From Actinosynnema pretiosum (GTDB lineage Bacteria > Actinomycetota > Actinomycetes > Mycobacteriales > Pseudonocardiaceae), in contig NZ_JAMTCF010000022.1 of assembly GCF_024171695.1 (NCBI RefSeq), positions 62,001 to 126,000 of the forward strand: a stretch of DNA of 64,000 nucleotides, in the 5' to 3' direction. Positions within the stretch are counted from its first letter, which is position 1. Each line of letters opens with the position of its first letter. A model generated the notes under the pieces. The model saw nothing but the letters and a program-made list of their open reading frames with translations, was not told the DNA's origin and did no database searches. Below are positions 54,634-63,996 of the stretch, piece by piece. A program made the position numbers and the translations under genes.

Positions 54634-57600
54634 TCGGCGGGAGGCTTCCCGCAGGAGCGGTCGCAGTCGTGGCGGCTGCCGGCAGTGGGACGCCGCCGCG
54701 CGCGCCCGGCGGCCAGCGGCGGGGCCACTCGTCGACCTCCCCGGCCTCCCGCGTGCCAAGGGCCCGGAAGATCGCCGCCGCCGCGTTCCAGTGCGCGGCG
54801 GCGGTGGCCGGATCGCCCGCGCGCGCGTGGACCGCGCCCAGGTCGCGTCGGGTGCGGGCCTGCCACAGGCGGTGGTCCAGCTCGGTCCACGTCGTCAGGG
54901 CGCCGTCCAGCTCGCGCTGCGCCTCCGGCAGGCGGCCTGCCACCAGGTGGAGTTCGCCCAGCGTGCGCTGCACCAGCGCCGCGCCCAGGCGGTCGCCGTG
55001 CTCGGCGCAGACCCTTCGGGCGTGCAGCAGGGGTTCCAGGGCGCGTTCGGGGTGGCCGGTGCGGATCCAGACCTTCGCGAGGGCCTGCGTGGTGTACGAA
55101 GAGAGCAGTTGTTCGCCGGACGCCTTGGCCAGGCTGTGCGCCTGGTCGCTCCAGCGGGCCGCCTCGGTCAGGTCGCCGCGCGCCCGGTGCACCAAACCTA
55201 TGCCCCGCACCGCGATCGCCTCCCCCGCGCGGTGCCCGAGGGCGCGGTAGTGCTCGACCGCCGCGCGCAGGTGGGTCATGGCCTGCTCGTCCAGGCCGCG
55301 CTCGCGGTAGGCGTAGCCGAGGCCGTAGTGGGCGTTGGCGCTGCCCTCCTGCAGGCCGAGGCGGTCGAACTCGGCCAGGTGCTCCGACAGGAGCGGGATG
55401 GATCTGCTGTGGTCGCCCAGTTCCCGGTAAACGGTGGCCAGGCCCGTGGCGGCCGAGGCCGCGCCCGCCGCGTCGCCCAGTTCCAGGAACAGCGTCCGCG
55501 CGCGGTCGAACAGGTCGGCGGACTCGGCGAAGCGGTCCTGCGCGTAGCGGAGCTGGGCGCGGCCGTAGCAGGTGCCCGCCAGCACGCCCCGCTCACCGGC
55601 CGTCGTCGCCGCCGCGGCCACCGCGTCGCGGACGCGCTCCCAGCCGGCGAAGTCGTTGGTCTTGGCGAACGAGGCGAACACCAGCGCGTCGGCCAGCGCC
55701 GCCGCCTGCCGCACCAGACCCCGTCGTGCGGCCACCTCCACCAGCACGACCAGCGTCGGCTCCTCGGCCGCCAGGTCGATGGCGACGCCCCGGCAGGCGG
55801 GCGGCTCCGGCAGCGGGGCGTCGCGCTCGTGGCGCACCAAATACGCGCGCCGCGTGTCGTGACCGCGCACCAGGTGCACGGCGGCGGCCAGCACGCGGTC
55901 CAGCATCGCGACGGACTCCTCGGGCGACTCCTCGACGTGCGCGCGTTCGGCGGCGTAGAGGCGCACCAGGTCGTGGACGCGGTAGCGGGGGTTGGTCCCG
56001 TCGCCCGCCGCCGCCTCCACCAGCCTGGCGTCGACCAGGTGCTCCAGGAGGTCGTCGGTGGTGCTGGCGTCGGCCCCCAGCGCGGCGGAGAGGAGCCACG
56101 GGGCCAGTTCGCCGACGTCCACCGCGCCCACGGCCCGCAGGGCGCGCCGGGCGTCGCCGGACAGGCCCTGGTAGCCGACGTCGATGCCGGTCCGCACGCG
56201 CAGGTCGTCCACGGCCAGCTCGTCCAGGCGCCTGCTGCGGTCGGCCATGCGGGTCACCAGCTTCGCCACCGGCCAGTGCGGGCGGGCGGCCAGGCGGGCG
56301 CCGACGATGCGCAGCGCCAGCGGCAGACCGGCGCACAGCGCGACCAGGCGGGCCGTCGCCTCGGGTTCGGCGGACAAGCGGTCGGGGCCCACCACGCGCT
56401 CCAGCAACCGGTGCGCGTCGCGGTCGTCCATCACCCGCAGCTCGACCCGCGACGCGCCCGGTAACGCGGTCAGCCAGGCGCGGGTGGAGACGAGCAGGGC
56501 GCACCCCGGACCGCTGGGCAGCAGGGGGCGCACCTGCTCGGCGCCCGCGGCGTCGTCGAGCACGACCAGGACCCGCCTGCCGTGCGTGATGGCCCGGTAG
56601 CGGGCCAGGTCGGCGTCGAAACCGGCGTCGACGCCGGTCGGGTCGAGCGCCCGCAGCGCGCGGCCCAGCACCTCCGCCGGGGACATGGGGGTGCCGAGCG
56701 CGCCGTTCAGGCTCAGGAACAGCGCGCCGTCGGGGTACTCGGCGCGGACCAGGTTGGCCAGGCGCACGGTGAACGCGGTCTTGCCCACCCCGGCCGGACC
56801 GGACACCACGACCACCGGGGAGCGGTGCCGCAAGCCGTCCCTCGCCTCGGCCAGCAGGTCCTCGCCGCCGGTGTGGTCGGGCAGGTCGGGCGGGAGCTGG
56901 AACACCGGGGCCACCGGGACCGGGCGGGGCGCGCGGTCGAGGCCGTCGCGCAGCAGGGTCTCGTGCAGGTGGCGCAGTTCGGGACCGGGTTCGACGCCCA
57001 GCTCGTCGGCGATGCGGGTGCGGGCCCGCGCGTACTGGTCCAGCGCCTCGGCGGACCGGCCGCCGCGCGCCAGCGCCCGCATGAGCACGCCCACCGGTCG
57101 CTCCATCAGCGGGTGGCGTTCGACCAGGTCCAGCAGCGGGCCGATCACCGCCTCCGGGGAGCCCGCCTCGACGTGCGCGCCCGCCCAGCCGACCAGCGCG
57201 TCGACGTGCAGGCGCTGCCACGTCTCGCGCGTGCGGACCGCCCACTCCCCGGCCAGGTCGGCCAGCGGGGTGCCCCGCCACAGGCGCAGCGCCCGGTCGA
57301 GCAGCTCGACGCGGTCGGCCACCGGCAGTTCGGCGCACTCCGCGCGCTTGACCAGGGTCCGGAACCGCAGGGCGTCGACGTGGTCCGGGGCGAGGTCGAG
57401 CAGGTAGCCGCCGGATCGGCGTGGCAGCGGGATCGTCGGGCCCAACGTCCGCCGCAGGCGGGTGATGTGCACGTAGAGCGCGTCGCGGGCGCGGGCGGGT
57501 GGGGTCTCGCCCCAGACGCGGCGCAGGAGGGTGTCCACGCCGACCGGCCTGCCCGCCTCCACCGCCAGCGCGGCCAGCACCGCCCGCTGGCGCGGCTGGA

Positions 57601-57661
57601 CGGGTTCCACCTCGTGGTCGCGCTCCCACACGCCGACCGGACCCAGCAGCCTGACCTCCAT
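54620..57661 (-). CDS. SARP/AfsR-type transcriptional regulator
   Basis: A 1013-aa regulator: OmpR-like winged helix (1-95), bacterial transcriptional activation domain (about 100-245), NB-ARC ATPase with Walker A GPAGVGKT (288-295) and Walker B 'RRVLVVLDDAAG', and a long TPR C-terminus (about 620-985). This is the AfsR/DnrI family, activators of antibiotic and secondary-metabolite genes. ATG 57661 follows a purine-rich GGGGGG. It is divergent from the secreted FG-GAP gene and its end overlaps the LPG-synthase gene by 14 bases. No metabolite cluster is directly adjacent, so the target could be elsewhere. Confidence 0.93.
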   Translation of the reverse strand: MEVRLLGPVGVWERDHEVEPVQPRQRAVLAALAVEAGRPVGVDTLLRRVWGETPPARARDALYVHITRLRRTLGPTIPLPRRSGGYLLDLAPDHVDALRFRTLVKRAECAELPVADRVELLDRALRLWRGTPLADLAGEWAVRTRETWQRLHVDALVGWAGAHVEAGSPEAVIGPLLDLVERHPLMERPVGVLMRALARGGRSAEALDQYARARTRIADELGVEPGPELRHLHETLLRDGLDRAPRPVPVAPVFQLPPDLPDHTGGEDLLAEARDGLRHRSPVVVVSGPAGVGKTAFTVRLANLVRAEYPDGALFLSLNGALGTPMSPAEVLGRALRALDPTGVDAGFDADLARYRAITHGRRVLVVLDDAAGAEQVRPLLPSGPGCALLVSTRAWLTALPGASRVELRVMDDRDAHRLLERVVGPDRLSAEPEATARLVALCAGLPLALRIVGARLAARPHWPVAKLVTRMADRSRRLDELAVDDLRVRTGIDVGYQGLSGDARRALRAVGAVDVGELAPWLLSAALGADASTTDDLLEHLVDARLVEAAAGDGTNPRYRVHDLVRLYAAERAHVEESPEESVAMLDRVLAAAVHLVRGHDTRRAYLVRHERDAPLPEPPACRGVAIDLAAEEPTLVVLVEVAARRGLVRQAAALADALVFASFAKTNDFAGWERVRDAVAAAATTAGERGVLAGTCYGRAQLRYAQDRFAESADLFDRARTLFLELGDAAGAASAATGLATVYRELGDHSRSIPLLSEHLAEFDRLGLQEGSANAHYGLGYAYRERGLDEQAMTHLRAAVEHYRALGHRAGEAIAVRGIGLVHRARGDLTEAARWSDQAHSLAKASGEQLLSSYTTQALAKVWIRTGHPERALEPLLHARRVCAEHGDRLGAALVQRTLGELHLVAGRLPEAQRELDGALTTWTELDHRLWQARTRRDLGAVHARAGDPATAAAHWNAAAAIFRALGTREAGEVDEWPRRWPPGARGGVPLPAAATTATAPAGSLPPITRA

Positions 57662-57777
57662 CGCGCCCCCCGGCACCACTTCTGCGCAGCGGCGTCAAGG
57701 ATTTCGCAAGACCCCGTGAATGTCCATGTCCGAGGGTCCCCGTCGTACCGGGGAGAAGCACCACGGGGGGAGAGCGA

Positions 57778-59421
57778 GTGCAGTTCAGACGCAAGATCAT
57801 CACAGCGTTCAGCGCGCTTCTGCTGACCGCGACCACCGCGCTCGGCGGGGCCGTCGCCCACGCCGACCCGCGCGCGCAGGAGCAGGTCGGAGCGCCGCCG
57901 TCGGCCACGGCGCTGCCGGGTCTCGGGCCGCAGATCACCAGGGCCGAGGTCCTCGCCCGCGCACAGCGGTGGGTGGACCAGGAGGTGCTCTACAGCCAGG
58001 ACCAGACCAAGGCGGTCGACGACGGCGATGGGCACAAGTACCGCCCGGACTGCTCCGGGTACGTGTCGATGGCCTGGCACCTGCCGAAGAAGACGGACGG
58101 CTGGGACCTCAACACCGGCGACTTCGCCACGTGGAGCGGGAAGACCTTCCTCGGCAGTTACGACGAGCTGAAACCGGGTGACGCGCTGCTCAGCAGCGGG
58201 CACATGGTCCTGTTCGACAAGTGGGCCGACGCCGGGCGCACCGAGATGTGGATCTACCAGGAGCGGACCTGGGGCGACGTGGCGCAGCACGTGAAGCGGT
58301 CGCGCTCCAGTTATGAGGCCGACGACTTCCGCGCGCTGCGGTACCTCAACATCGTGGACAGCACGCCGGTCGTGAACGGGGAGACGCAGGTCCGGGGCGA
58401 CTTCACCGGGGACGGCAAGGACGACCTGGTGATGCTCTACGACTACCCCGGCGCCCGCAGCGTGGCGTTCGTCGCGCGGTCGACCGGAACGTCCTTCGAC
58501 TGGCCCGCGTCGTGGTGGGACTCGGGGGCGGGCACGTGGGAGGCCGGGCGCAGCAAGCTGTCGGTCGGCGACGTGAACGGTGACGGCAAGGACGACCTCA
58601 TCCTGCTCTACGACTACCCCGGCGCCCGGACCGTCGCGTTCGTGGCCCGGTCGACCGGGTCGTCCTTCGAGTGGCCGGTGTCGTGGTGGGACTCGGGGGC
58701 AGGAACGTGGGAGGCGGGGCGGAGCCGACCGGTGGTCGGTGACGTGACCGGGGACGGCAAGGCCGATCTGGTGATGCTCTACGACTACCCCAACGCCCGG
58801 ACCGTGGCGTTCGTCGGGCGGTCCACCGGGACGTCCTTCGAGTGGCCCGCGTCGTGGTGGGACTCGGGCGCGGGCACGTGGGAAGCCGGGCGCACCAAGC
58901 TGTCGATCGGCGACACGACCGGCGACGGCAAAGCCGACCTGGTGATGCTCTACGACTACCCCAACGGCCGCACCGCCGCCTTCGTGGCCCGCTCGACCGG
59001 CACGTCCTTCGAGTGGCCCGCCTTCTGGTGGGACTCGGGCAACGGGACCTGGGAAGCGGGGCGCAGCAAGCTGTCGGTCGGCGACACGACCGGCGACGGC
59101 AAGGACGACGTGGTGATCCTCTACGACTACCCCGGCGGTCGCACCGCCGCCTTCGTGGCCCGCTCGACCGGCACGTCCTTCGACTGGCCCGCCTCCTGGT
59201 GGGACTCCGGGGCGGGCATGTGGGAGGCGGGGCGCACCAAGCTCGTCCTCGGCGACCACACCGGTGACGGCCTGGTCGACGCCACCCTGCTCTACGACTA
59301 CCCCGGCGCGCGGACCACCGCGTTCGTCGCCCGCTCGACCGGCACGGCCCTGGTGTGGCCGCTGGCGTGGTGGGACTCGGGCGCGGGCGCGTGGGAGTGG
59401 GGGCGCTCGCGGGTCGCCTGA
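57778..59421 (+). CDS. Secreted NlpC/P60-like protein with FG-GAP-like repeats
   Basis: A 547-aa exported protein. A signal peptide ends near residue 29 (AHA). Residues ~50-190 look like a papain-like NlpC/P60 domain: Cys92 in 'PDCSGYVSMAW' and His142 in 'LKPGDALLSSGHMVLFD', so it may cut peptidoglycan peptides. From ~207 follow six 57-residue repeats of FG-GAP/VCBS type ('GDGKDDLVMLYDYPGARTVA'), probably calcium-binding through D-x-[TN]-G-D-G-x-x-D. GTG 57778 with GGGGGGAGAG upstream. Divergent from the SARP regulator. Confidence 0.85.
   Translation: MQFRRKIITAFSALLLTATTALGGAVAHADPRAQEQVGAPPSATALPGLGPQITRAEVLARAQRWVDQEVLYSQDQTKAVDDGDGHKYRPDCSGYVSMAWHLPKKTDGWDLNTGDFATWSGKTFLGSYDELKPGDALLSSGHMVLFDKWADAGRTEMWIYQERTWGDVAQHVKRSRSSYEADDFRALRYLNIVDSTPVVNGETQVRGDFTGDGKDDLVMLYDYPGARSVAFVARSTGTSFDWPASWWDSGAGTWEAGRSKLSVGDVNGDGKDDLILLYDYPGARTVAFVARSTGSSFEWPVSWWDSGAGTWEAGRSRPVVGDVTGDGKADLVMLYDYPNARTVAFVGRSTGTSFEWPASWWDSGAGTWEAGRTKLSIGDTTGDGKADLVMLYDYPNGRTAAFVARSTGTSFEWPAFWWDSGNGTWEAGRSKLSVGDTTGDGKDDVVILYDYPGGRTAAFVARSTGTSFDWPASWWDSGAGMWEAGRTKLVLGDHTGDGLVDATLLYDYPGARTTAFVARSTGTALVWPLAWWDSGAGAWEWGRSRVA
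58396..59418 (+). repeat. Six tandem 171-bp coding repeats
   Basis: Six units of 57 codons encode D-x-[TN]-G-D-G-K-[DA]-D-L-[VI]-x-L-Y-D-Y-P-[GN] followed by 'RTVAFVARSTGTSF' and 'WWDSGAGTWEAGR'. The units are highly alike at the protein level, suggesting recent duplication or gene conversion. Confidence 0.85.
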
Positions 59422-59434
59422 CGCTCACCGCAGG

Positions 59435-59462
59435 GGGCGGATCGGCGCGTGCCGGTCCGCCC
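59435..59462. terminator. Hairpin between convergent genes
   Basis: GGGCGGA (59435-59441) pairs with TCCGCCC (59456-59462), with an inner GGC/GCC pairing around a GCGT loop. It lies between the FG-GAP gene and the convergent FAD monooxygenase gene. Confidence 0.5.
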
Positions 59463-59486
59463 TTCCCGCGCGGTCGGGGCCGACGA

Positions 59487-60938
59487 TCAGCGGGGATCGC
59501 CGAACCAGTGGCGGCACGCCGCTTCGAGGGTGTGGGCCTCGTCGTCGCGGCCTGCGGTCCAGCACGTGTAGCCGTCGGGGCGGATGAGCACCGGCTTGAC
59601 CGTGGTCCCCTCCCCCGCGCGGTCCACGCGGTCCTTCCAGGGGGCGGCGACGTCGGCGAACCGGTCGGTCGGGTCGAGCAGCACGCCGCGTCCGGAGCGG
59701 AGCAGTTCGTGCGAGCGGACCGGGCCGAGGTCGTGGTCCGGGGCGGGGAGGCCGATCAGCGGGTCGGTGTCGGCGTTCGGCATCGGGTAGCGGATTCCCA
59801 TGCCTGACAGGACGTCGTCCAAGTGGTGCTGCACCTCAGGCAGGCGCGTCAGGTCCGCGAACAGGTCCCTGGCGGCGATCAGGTCCGGGTCGGCCGCGCC
59901 CTGCTGGTCCATGAGCAGGCTCTGCGCCTGGACGTTGCGCAGCACGGCGGCGCCGACCGGGTGGCGTTCGGCGTGGTAGGTGTCGAGCAGGTGGTCAGGG
60001 GCCCGGCCGTGCACGGCGGCGGCCAGCTTCCAGCCCAGGTTGACCGCGTCGCCGATGCCGGTGTTCATGCCCTGCGCGCCGATCGGCAGGTGCACGTGGG
60101 CGGCGTCACCCGCCAGGAAGACGCGGCCGTGGCGGTAGTTCGCGGCCTGCCGGGCGGCGTTGGTGATGCGCCTGGCGTAGCGCAGGTCGAGCAGGCGGAC
60201 GCGGTCGCCGAGGACGGCGCGCAGGCCGTCGCGGATCTCGTCCTCGGTGATGGGGTGCTCGCGCGGCAGGGAACGGCCTGGGCCGCCGAACGAGAGCCGG
60301 TGCAGCGGCCTTCCGCGCTCGTCCACGCCGAGCGGGAAGACCGAGACCCAGTTGCCGTCCTCGCCTCGGGTGTGGGTGCTCGTGGTGTCGTGGCCCTCCA
60401 AGCGGACGTCGGCGGCGACCACGGTGTGCGTGCCGGGACGGCCGGGGAAATCAGCGTTCAGCAGGGAGCGCACCGCGCTGTGGGCGCCATCGGCTGCGAC
60501 CAGGTAGCGGCAGCGGACTGTGGCGCCGCCTGCGAAGGTGGCGGTGACCGACTCCGCGTCCTGGGTGAGCGCGGTCAGCTCGTGCTCGCGCTGGACGTGG
60601 ACGTCGTGCTCGGCGAGGTGCCGCTCCAGGACTTTCTCGACCACCACCTGCGGGATCGAGCGCCACGGGTGGCGGTGCCTGGACCTGGTGAGCGGCAACG
60701 TGATGCCCGCGAAGTGGGCGGCGCCGGTCGGGTGGTCACCGGTGGCCAGCAGCGGTTCCAGCAGGCCGCGCTGGTCGAAGACCTCCAGCACGCGGGACTG
60801 CACGCCGCCCGCCTTGGACAGGGCGCTGCGCCGCGCCAGCTTGTCGACCAGCAGCACCGGCGCCCCGGCTAGCCTCAGCTCCCCTGCCAGCGCCATGCCG
60901 GTCGGGCCGGCTCCCACGACGAGCACGTCGACGTCCAC
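59487..60938 (-). CDS. FAD-dependent monooxygenase (PheA/TfdB / aromatic hydroxylase type)
   Basis: A 483-aa flavoprotein hydroxylase: FAD motif 'VLVVGAGPTGMALAGEL' (GAGPTG at 9-14), the NADPH/FAD motif 'YLVAADGAHSAVRSLL' (DG) and 'GRVFLAGDAAHVHLPIGAQG' (GD). A C-terminal thioredoxin-like tail ('VLIRPDGYTCWTAGRDD') is typical of the PheA/TfdB class. It uses NAD(P)H and O2 to hydroxylate an aromatic or polyketide-like ring. It is divergent from a tandem Lrp gene that may regulate it. Confidence 0.9.
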   Translation of the reverse strand: MDVDVLVVGAGPTGMALAGELRLAGAPVLLVDKLARRSALSKAGGVQSRVLEVFDQRGLLEPLLATGDHPTGAAHFAGITLPLTRSRHRHPWRSIPQVVVEKVLERHLAEHDVHVQREHELTALTQDAESVTATFAGGATVRCRYLVAADGAHSAVRSLLNADFPGRPGTHTVVAADVRLEGHDTTSTHTRGEDGNWVSVFPLGVDERGRPLHRLSFGGPGRSLPREHPITEDEIRDGLRAVLGDRVRLLDLRYARRITNAARQAANYRHGRVFLAGDAAHVHLPIGAQGMNTGIGDAVNLGWKLAAAVHGRAPDHLLDTYHAERHPVGAAVLRNVQAQSLLMDQQGAADPDLIAARDLFADLTRLPEVQHHLDDVLSGMGIRYPMPNADTDPLIGLPAPDHDLGPVRSHELLRSGRGVLLDPTDRFADVAAPWKDRVDRAGEGTTVKPVLIRPDGYTCWTAGRDDEAHTLEAACRHWFGDPR

Positions 60939-61019
60939 GGGTTCTCCCTCGGTGGTGGATCAGGACGGGGGCAACGCTGCGCGTGCCGGACCGTTCAGGC
61001 CACAAAAGGGGGTGGGCGC

Positions 61020-61044
61020 GTCGGTATCCGACATCAACTAGGCT
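61020..61044 (+). promoter_or_regulatory. Palindrome and -10 box upstream of the Lrp gene
   Basis: GTCGGTATCCGAC (61020-61032) is a perfect 5-3-5 palindrome overlapping the -35 position. TAGGCT (61039-61044) ends seven bases before GTG 61052, so the mRNA is probably leaderless. The palindrome is a candidate site for autoregulation. Confidence 0.5.
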
Positions 61045-61051
61045 TCAGGCG

Positions 61052-62011
61052 GTGGAATTCGACGTCCTGGACCGGCAGCTCGCGCACGCCCTGCAGGTCG
61101 ACGGCCGGGCCCCGTTCAGCGCGATCGCCGAGGTGCTCGGCGTCTCCGACCGCACCGTCGCGCGCCGGTACGCCCGGTTGCGCTCGGCCGGGGCGCTGCG
61201 GGTGGTCGGCGGGGTGGACCCGACCGCGCTGGGCGCGGTGATGTGGTTCCTGCGGATTCGCTGCGCGCCCGCCGCCGCGCTCCCGGTCGCCGAGGCGCTG
61301 GCCCGGCGCGCCGACACGTCCTGGGTGAGCATCGCCTCCGGTGGCGCGGAGATCACCTGCGCGGTGCGCGCCGAGAGCGCGGCCGACAGCGAGGCGCTGC
61401 TGCTGGCCAGGCTCCCCCGCACCCCGCGCGTGGAGGGGGTGAGCGCGCACTCGGTGCTGCACGCGTTCTACGGCGGCCCGGACAACCTGATCGCCAAGCT
61501 CGGGGCGCTGGACGAGGCTCAGGTCGAGCGGCTGCGGCCGGACCCGGTGCCGCACAGGCCGGGAACGGCGCGGTTGGACGACGGGGACCGCGCGCTGCTC
61601 GCCGCGCTCGCCGTCGACGGGCGGACCGGGTTCGAGCGGCTGGCCGCGCTGACCGGCTGGTCGCCGACCACGGTGCGGCGGCGGATGGGCGAGCTGCGCG
61701 AGCACGGGGTGCTGTACCTGGACGTCGACGTGAACGCCGCGCTGCTCGGGGGCGGCGCGCGGACGTTGCTGTGGCTCTCGGTCGCCCCCGCGCACCTGGA
61801 GGAGGCCGGGACGGCGCTGGCGCAGCACCCGGAGATCGCGTTCGCGGCGGCCACCACCGGGCCGACGAACCTCTGCGCGACGGCGGTGTGCGCGGACCAG
61901 CGCGCGCTGTACCGGTACCTGACGACGCGCATCGCCGCGCTGCCCGCCGTGACGCACGTCGAGACCGCGCCGGTGATCAAGACGCTCAAGCAGGCGGGCA
62001 GGCAGCTCTGA
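61052..62011 (+). CDS. Tandem-domain Lrp/AsnC-family regulator
   Basis: A 319-aa protein made of two Lrp units. Each has an AsnC helix-turn-helix ('APFSAIAEVLGVSDRTVARR' and 'TGFERLAALTGWSPTTVRRR') and an effector half. Single Lrp proteins are ~150 residues; this double form is common in actinomycetes. GTG 61052 has a TAGGCT box seven bases upstream. It is divergent from an FAD monooxygenase gene and converges on the PLP synthase gene. The effector may be an amino acid, as for other Lrp proteins. Confidence 0.88.
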   Translation: MEFDVLDRQLAHALQVDGRAPFSAIAEVLGVSDRTVARRYARLRSAGALRVVGGVDPTALGAVMWFLRIRCAPAAALPVAEALARRADTSWVSIASGGAEITCAVRAESAADSEALLLARLPRTPRVEGVSAHSVLHAFYGGPDNLIAKLGALDEAQVERLRPDPVPHRPGTARLDDGDRALLAALAVDGRTGFERLAALTGWSPTTVRRRMGELREHGVLYLDVDVNAALLGGGARTLLWLSVAPAHLEEAGTALAQHPEIAFAAATTGPTNLCATAVCADQRALYRYLTTRIAALPAVTHVETAPVIKTLKQAGRQL

Positions 62012-62065
62012 CGCCGTGCCGCCGTCGGCAGGAGCGCTGACGACGACACGGCGGAAACCCTTGCG

Positions 62066-63667
62066 TCAGAACGAGTTGCCGAACGCGCTCGACAGGTACT
62101 CGCGCGCGTCGCGCAGCGCCCCGTCGATGATCCTGGCCGCCTGCCGCGCCTGCTCCGGCTCGTGCGCGGCCTGCACCTGGAGGCGGAAGCGGGAGGCGCC
62201 GGTCGGGGTCACCGGGAACTCCACCATGAACGCCAGCACGCCCCGGTCGAACAGCAGCCGGTTCACCGTCCTGGCCAGCTTCTCGTTGCCGATCAGGACC
62301 GGCACGATCGGGCTCGGCGAGCCCATGCACGTCAGGCCGCGCGCGGTCAGCTCGTCGCGCAGGGCGTGGATCGCGGCGAACAGGCGGCCCCGCAGGGCCT
62401 CGCCCTCGTCGGTCCGGACGATCTGCGCCGCCTTGAGCACCACCGCGGTCTGCATCGGGGACAGGGCGTTGGAGAAGAAGTGCGACCCGGCGAACATCTT
62501 GATGTACTGCTTGACCGCAGGGGACTTCGCGGCGACGAAACCACCGTTGGAGGCGAAGGTCTTGGAGAACGCGCCCATGACCAGGTCGACCTCGCCGAGC
62601 ATCTCCTGCATCCCCAGCACGCCGGTGCCGCCGGGGCCCATCGAGCCCAGGTCGTGCGCCACGTCCACCAGCAGGATCGCGTCGTGCTCACGGCAGACCT
62701 GTTGCAGCGCAACGATATCCGGCCAGTCTGCGTCCACCGAGAACAGGCCGTCGGTGATGACCATGATGCCGTTGTGGGGGTCGGTGGCGCGGATGCGGGC
62801 CAGGTTGGCGCGCACGGACTCGACGTCCAGGTGCGCGTAGCGGGTGATGTTCCTCGTCGCCGCGCGCGCACCGGATTGCAGGCAGGAGTGGGCGAGGCGG
62901 TCGATGAGGATGTGGTCCTCCTGGCGCACCAGCCCGGTGACCGTGCCGAAGCCCGCCGACCAGCCGTTGGAGAACAGGGTCACGTGCTCCAGCCCCACCA
63001 GCTCGCCGAGGACGGCCTCCAGCTCGTCGGAGATGCGGGTGTTGCCCAGCACCATGGGCGACCCGGCGCTGTGCGGGCCGAAGTCGCGCATCGCCCTGAC
63101 CGCCGCCTCGCGGATCTCCGGGTGGGCGTTGAACGACAGGTAGTCCTGGGAGTTGAAGTTGATGCCCTGCGCGGGTTTGCTCAGGTCGTTGGTGATCGTC
63201 GCGATCCCGCCGGGCGCGGCCTCCAGGACGCGGGAGTACTGCCAGGTCTCGGTGCGCCTGCGCGCCTCCACCCAGCCGTGGAACTCCTCGGTGCGGCGCA
63301 GCAGGTTCGCGCCGACGGGGCGGAAGAAGTCGTAGGCGTTCTTGTCGAGCGCGTAGTCCTCGTCGGGGTCGATCGCGGGCGCGGCGGTGGTCGCCGGTTC
63401 CCACATCGGCTCCAGGTCCGCGCGGACCGCCGGGTAGTCCTCGGCGAAGAAGCGGGCCGCCTCGTCGGCGGGGAGCGCGTCCAGCTCCTCCAGGTCCTCC
63501 CAGGGGATGTGGGAGGCCCAGTTGCGCATCATGTCCGACACCTCGCGCGCCGCCGCGGCGACCGTCTTGGCGGCGGTGGTCGGGTCGGCCTCGGCGGTGT
63601 CGGCGGCGGTGATGATCGCGGCGACGAGCTCGCCGTCCTCGCGCTGGTGCGCCACGGTCCCGGTCAT
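62066..63667 (-). CDS. Alpha-oxoamine synthase-like PLP enzyme with an N-terminal extension
   Basis: A 533-aa PLP enzyme of the alpha-oxoamine synthase group (BioF, KBL, ALAS, CqsA). From ~residue 165: 'GINFNSQDYLSFNAHPEIRE', 'PHSAGSPMVLGNTRISDELE', the cofactor Asp335 in VDVAHDLG and Schiff-base Lys369 in 'GAFSKTFASNGG'. It condenses an acyl-CoA or acyl-ACP with an amino acid, releasing CO2. The first ~160 residues are an extra helical segment ('MMRNWASHIPWEDLEELDAL') absent from standard members. Its start ATG overlaps the stop of the upstream gene (ATGA), so the two act together. Substrates unknown. Confidence 0.85.
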   Translation of the reverse strand: MTGTVAHQREDGELVAAIITAADTAEADPTTAAKTVAAAAREVSDMMRNWASHIPWEDLEELDALPADEAARFFAEDYPAVRADLEPMWEPATTAAPAIDPDEDYALDKNAYDFFRPVGANLLRRTEEFHGWVEARRRTETWQYSRVLEAAPGGIATITNDLSKPAQGINFNSQDYLSFNAHPEIREAAVRAMRDFGPHSAGSPMVLGNTRISDELEAVLGELVGLEHVTLFSNGWSAGFGTVTGLVRQEDHILIDRLAHSCLQSGARAATRNITRYAHLDVESVRANLARIRATDPHNGIMVITDGLFSVDADWPDIVALQQVCREHDAILLVDVAHDLGSMGPGGTGVLGMQEMLGEVDLVMGAFSKTFASNGGFVAAKSPAVKQYIKMFAGSHFFSNALSPMQTAVVLKAAQIVRTDEGEALRGRLFAAIHALRDELTARGLTCMGSPSPIVPVLIGNEKLARTVNRLLFDRGVLAFMVEFPVTPTGASRFRLQVQAAHEPEQARQAARIIDGALRDAREYLSSAFGNSF

Positions 63668-63996
63668 CGGCTCGCCTCCGCTTCCACGCGCTGGAACGGG
63701 TTCCGCTGGTGCTCGCGGTAGGCGGCCTCGAAGTCGGTGAACGCCTCGTGGCCGCGCGAGGACTCCTTGGCGGTGTCGTTGAGCAGGAACACGTTGGAGG
63801 GGTCGAAGAACTCCGAGACCGGGGCGACGTCGACGTGGGTGGCGATGAAGCGGTCGATCTCGGTCTGGTTGCCGCGCAGGATCGCGAACAGCTGGAGCTC
63901 GTCGTGCCGCAGCGGTTTCATCTCCGCGAGCGTGCAGACGTAGTCGTAGTAGGCGGCGGCGGTCTGGCTGCGGCGCTTGGCCGCGTACCCGGCCAT
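63664..63996 (-). CDS. Unknown protein upstream of and coupled to the oxoamine synthase, possibly cut by the right edge
   Basis: 110 residues are visible, from an ATG at 63996 four bases from the window end; the true start may be further right. The sequence is helical and polar ('RRSQTAAAYYDYVCTLAEMK', 'ELQLFAILRGNQTEIDRFI', 'FFDPSNVFLLNDTAKESSR'). I do not recognise it. Its stop overlaps the synthase start (ATGA), which implies a functional link, for example an acyl donor-binding or accessory subunit. Confidence 0.6.
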   Translation of the reverse strand: MAGYAAKRRSQTAAAYYDYVCTLAEMKPLRHDELQLFAILRGNQTEIDRFIATHVDVAPVSEFFDPSNVFLLNDTAKESSRGHEAFTDFEAAYREHQRNPFQRVEAEASR

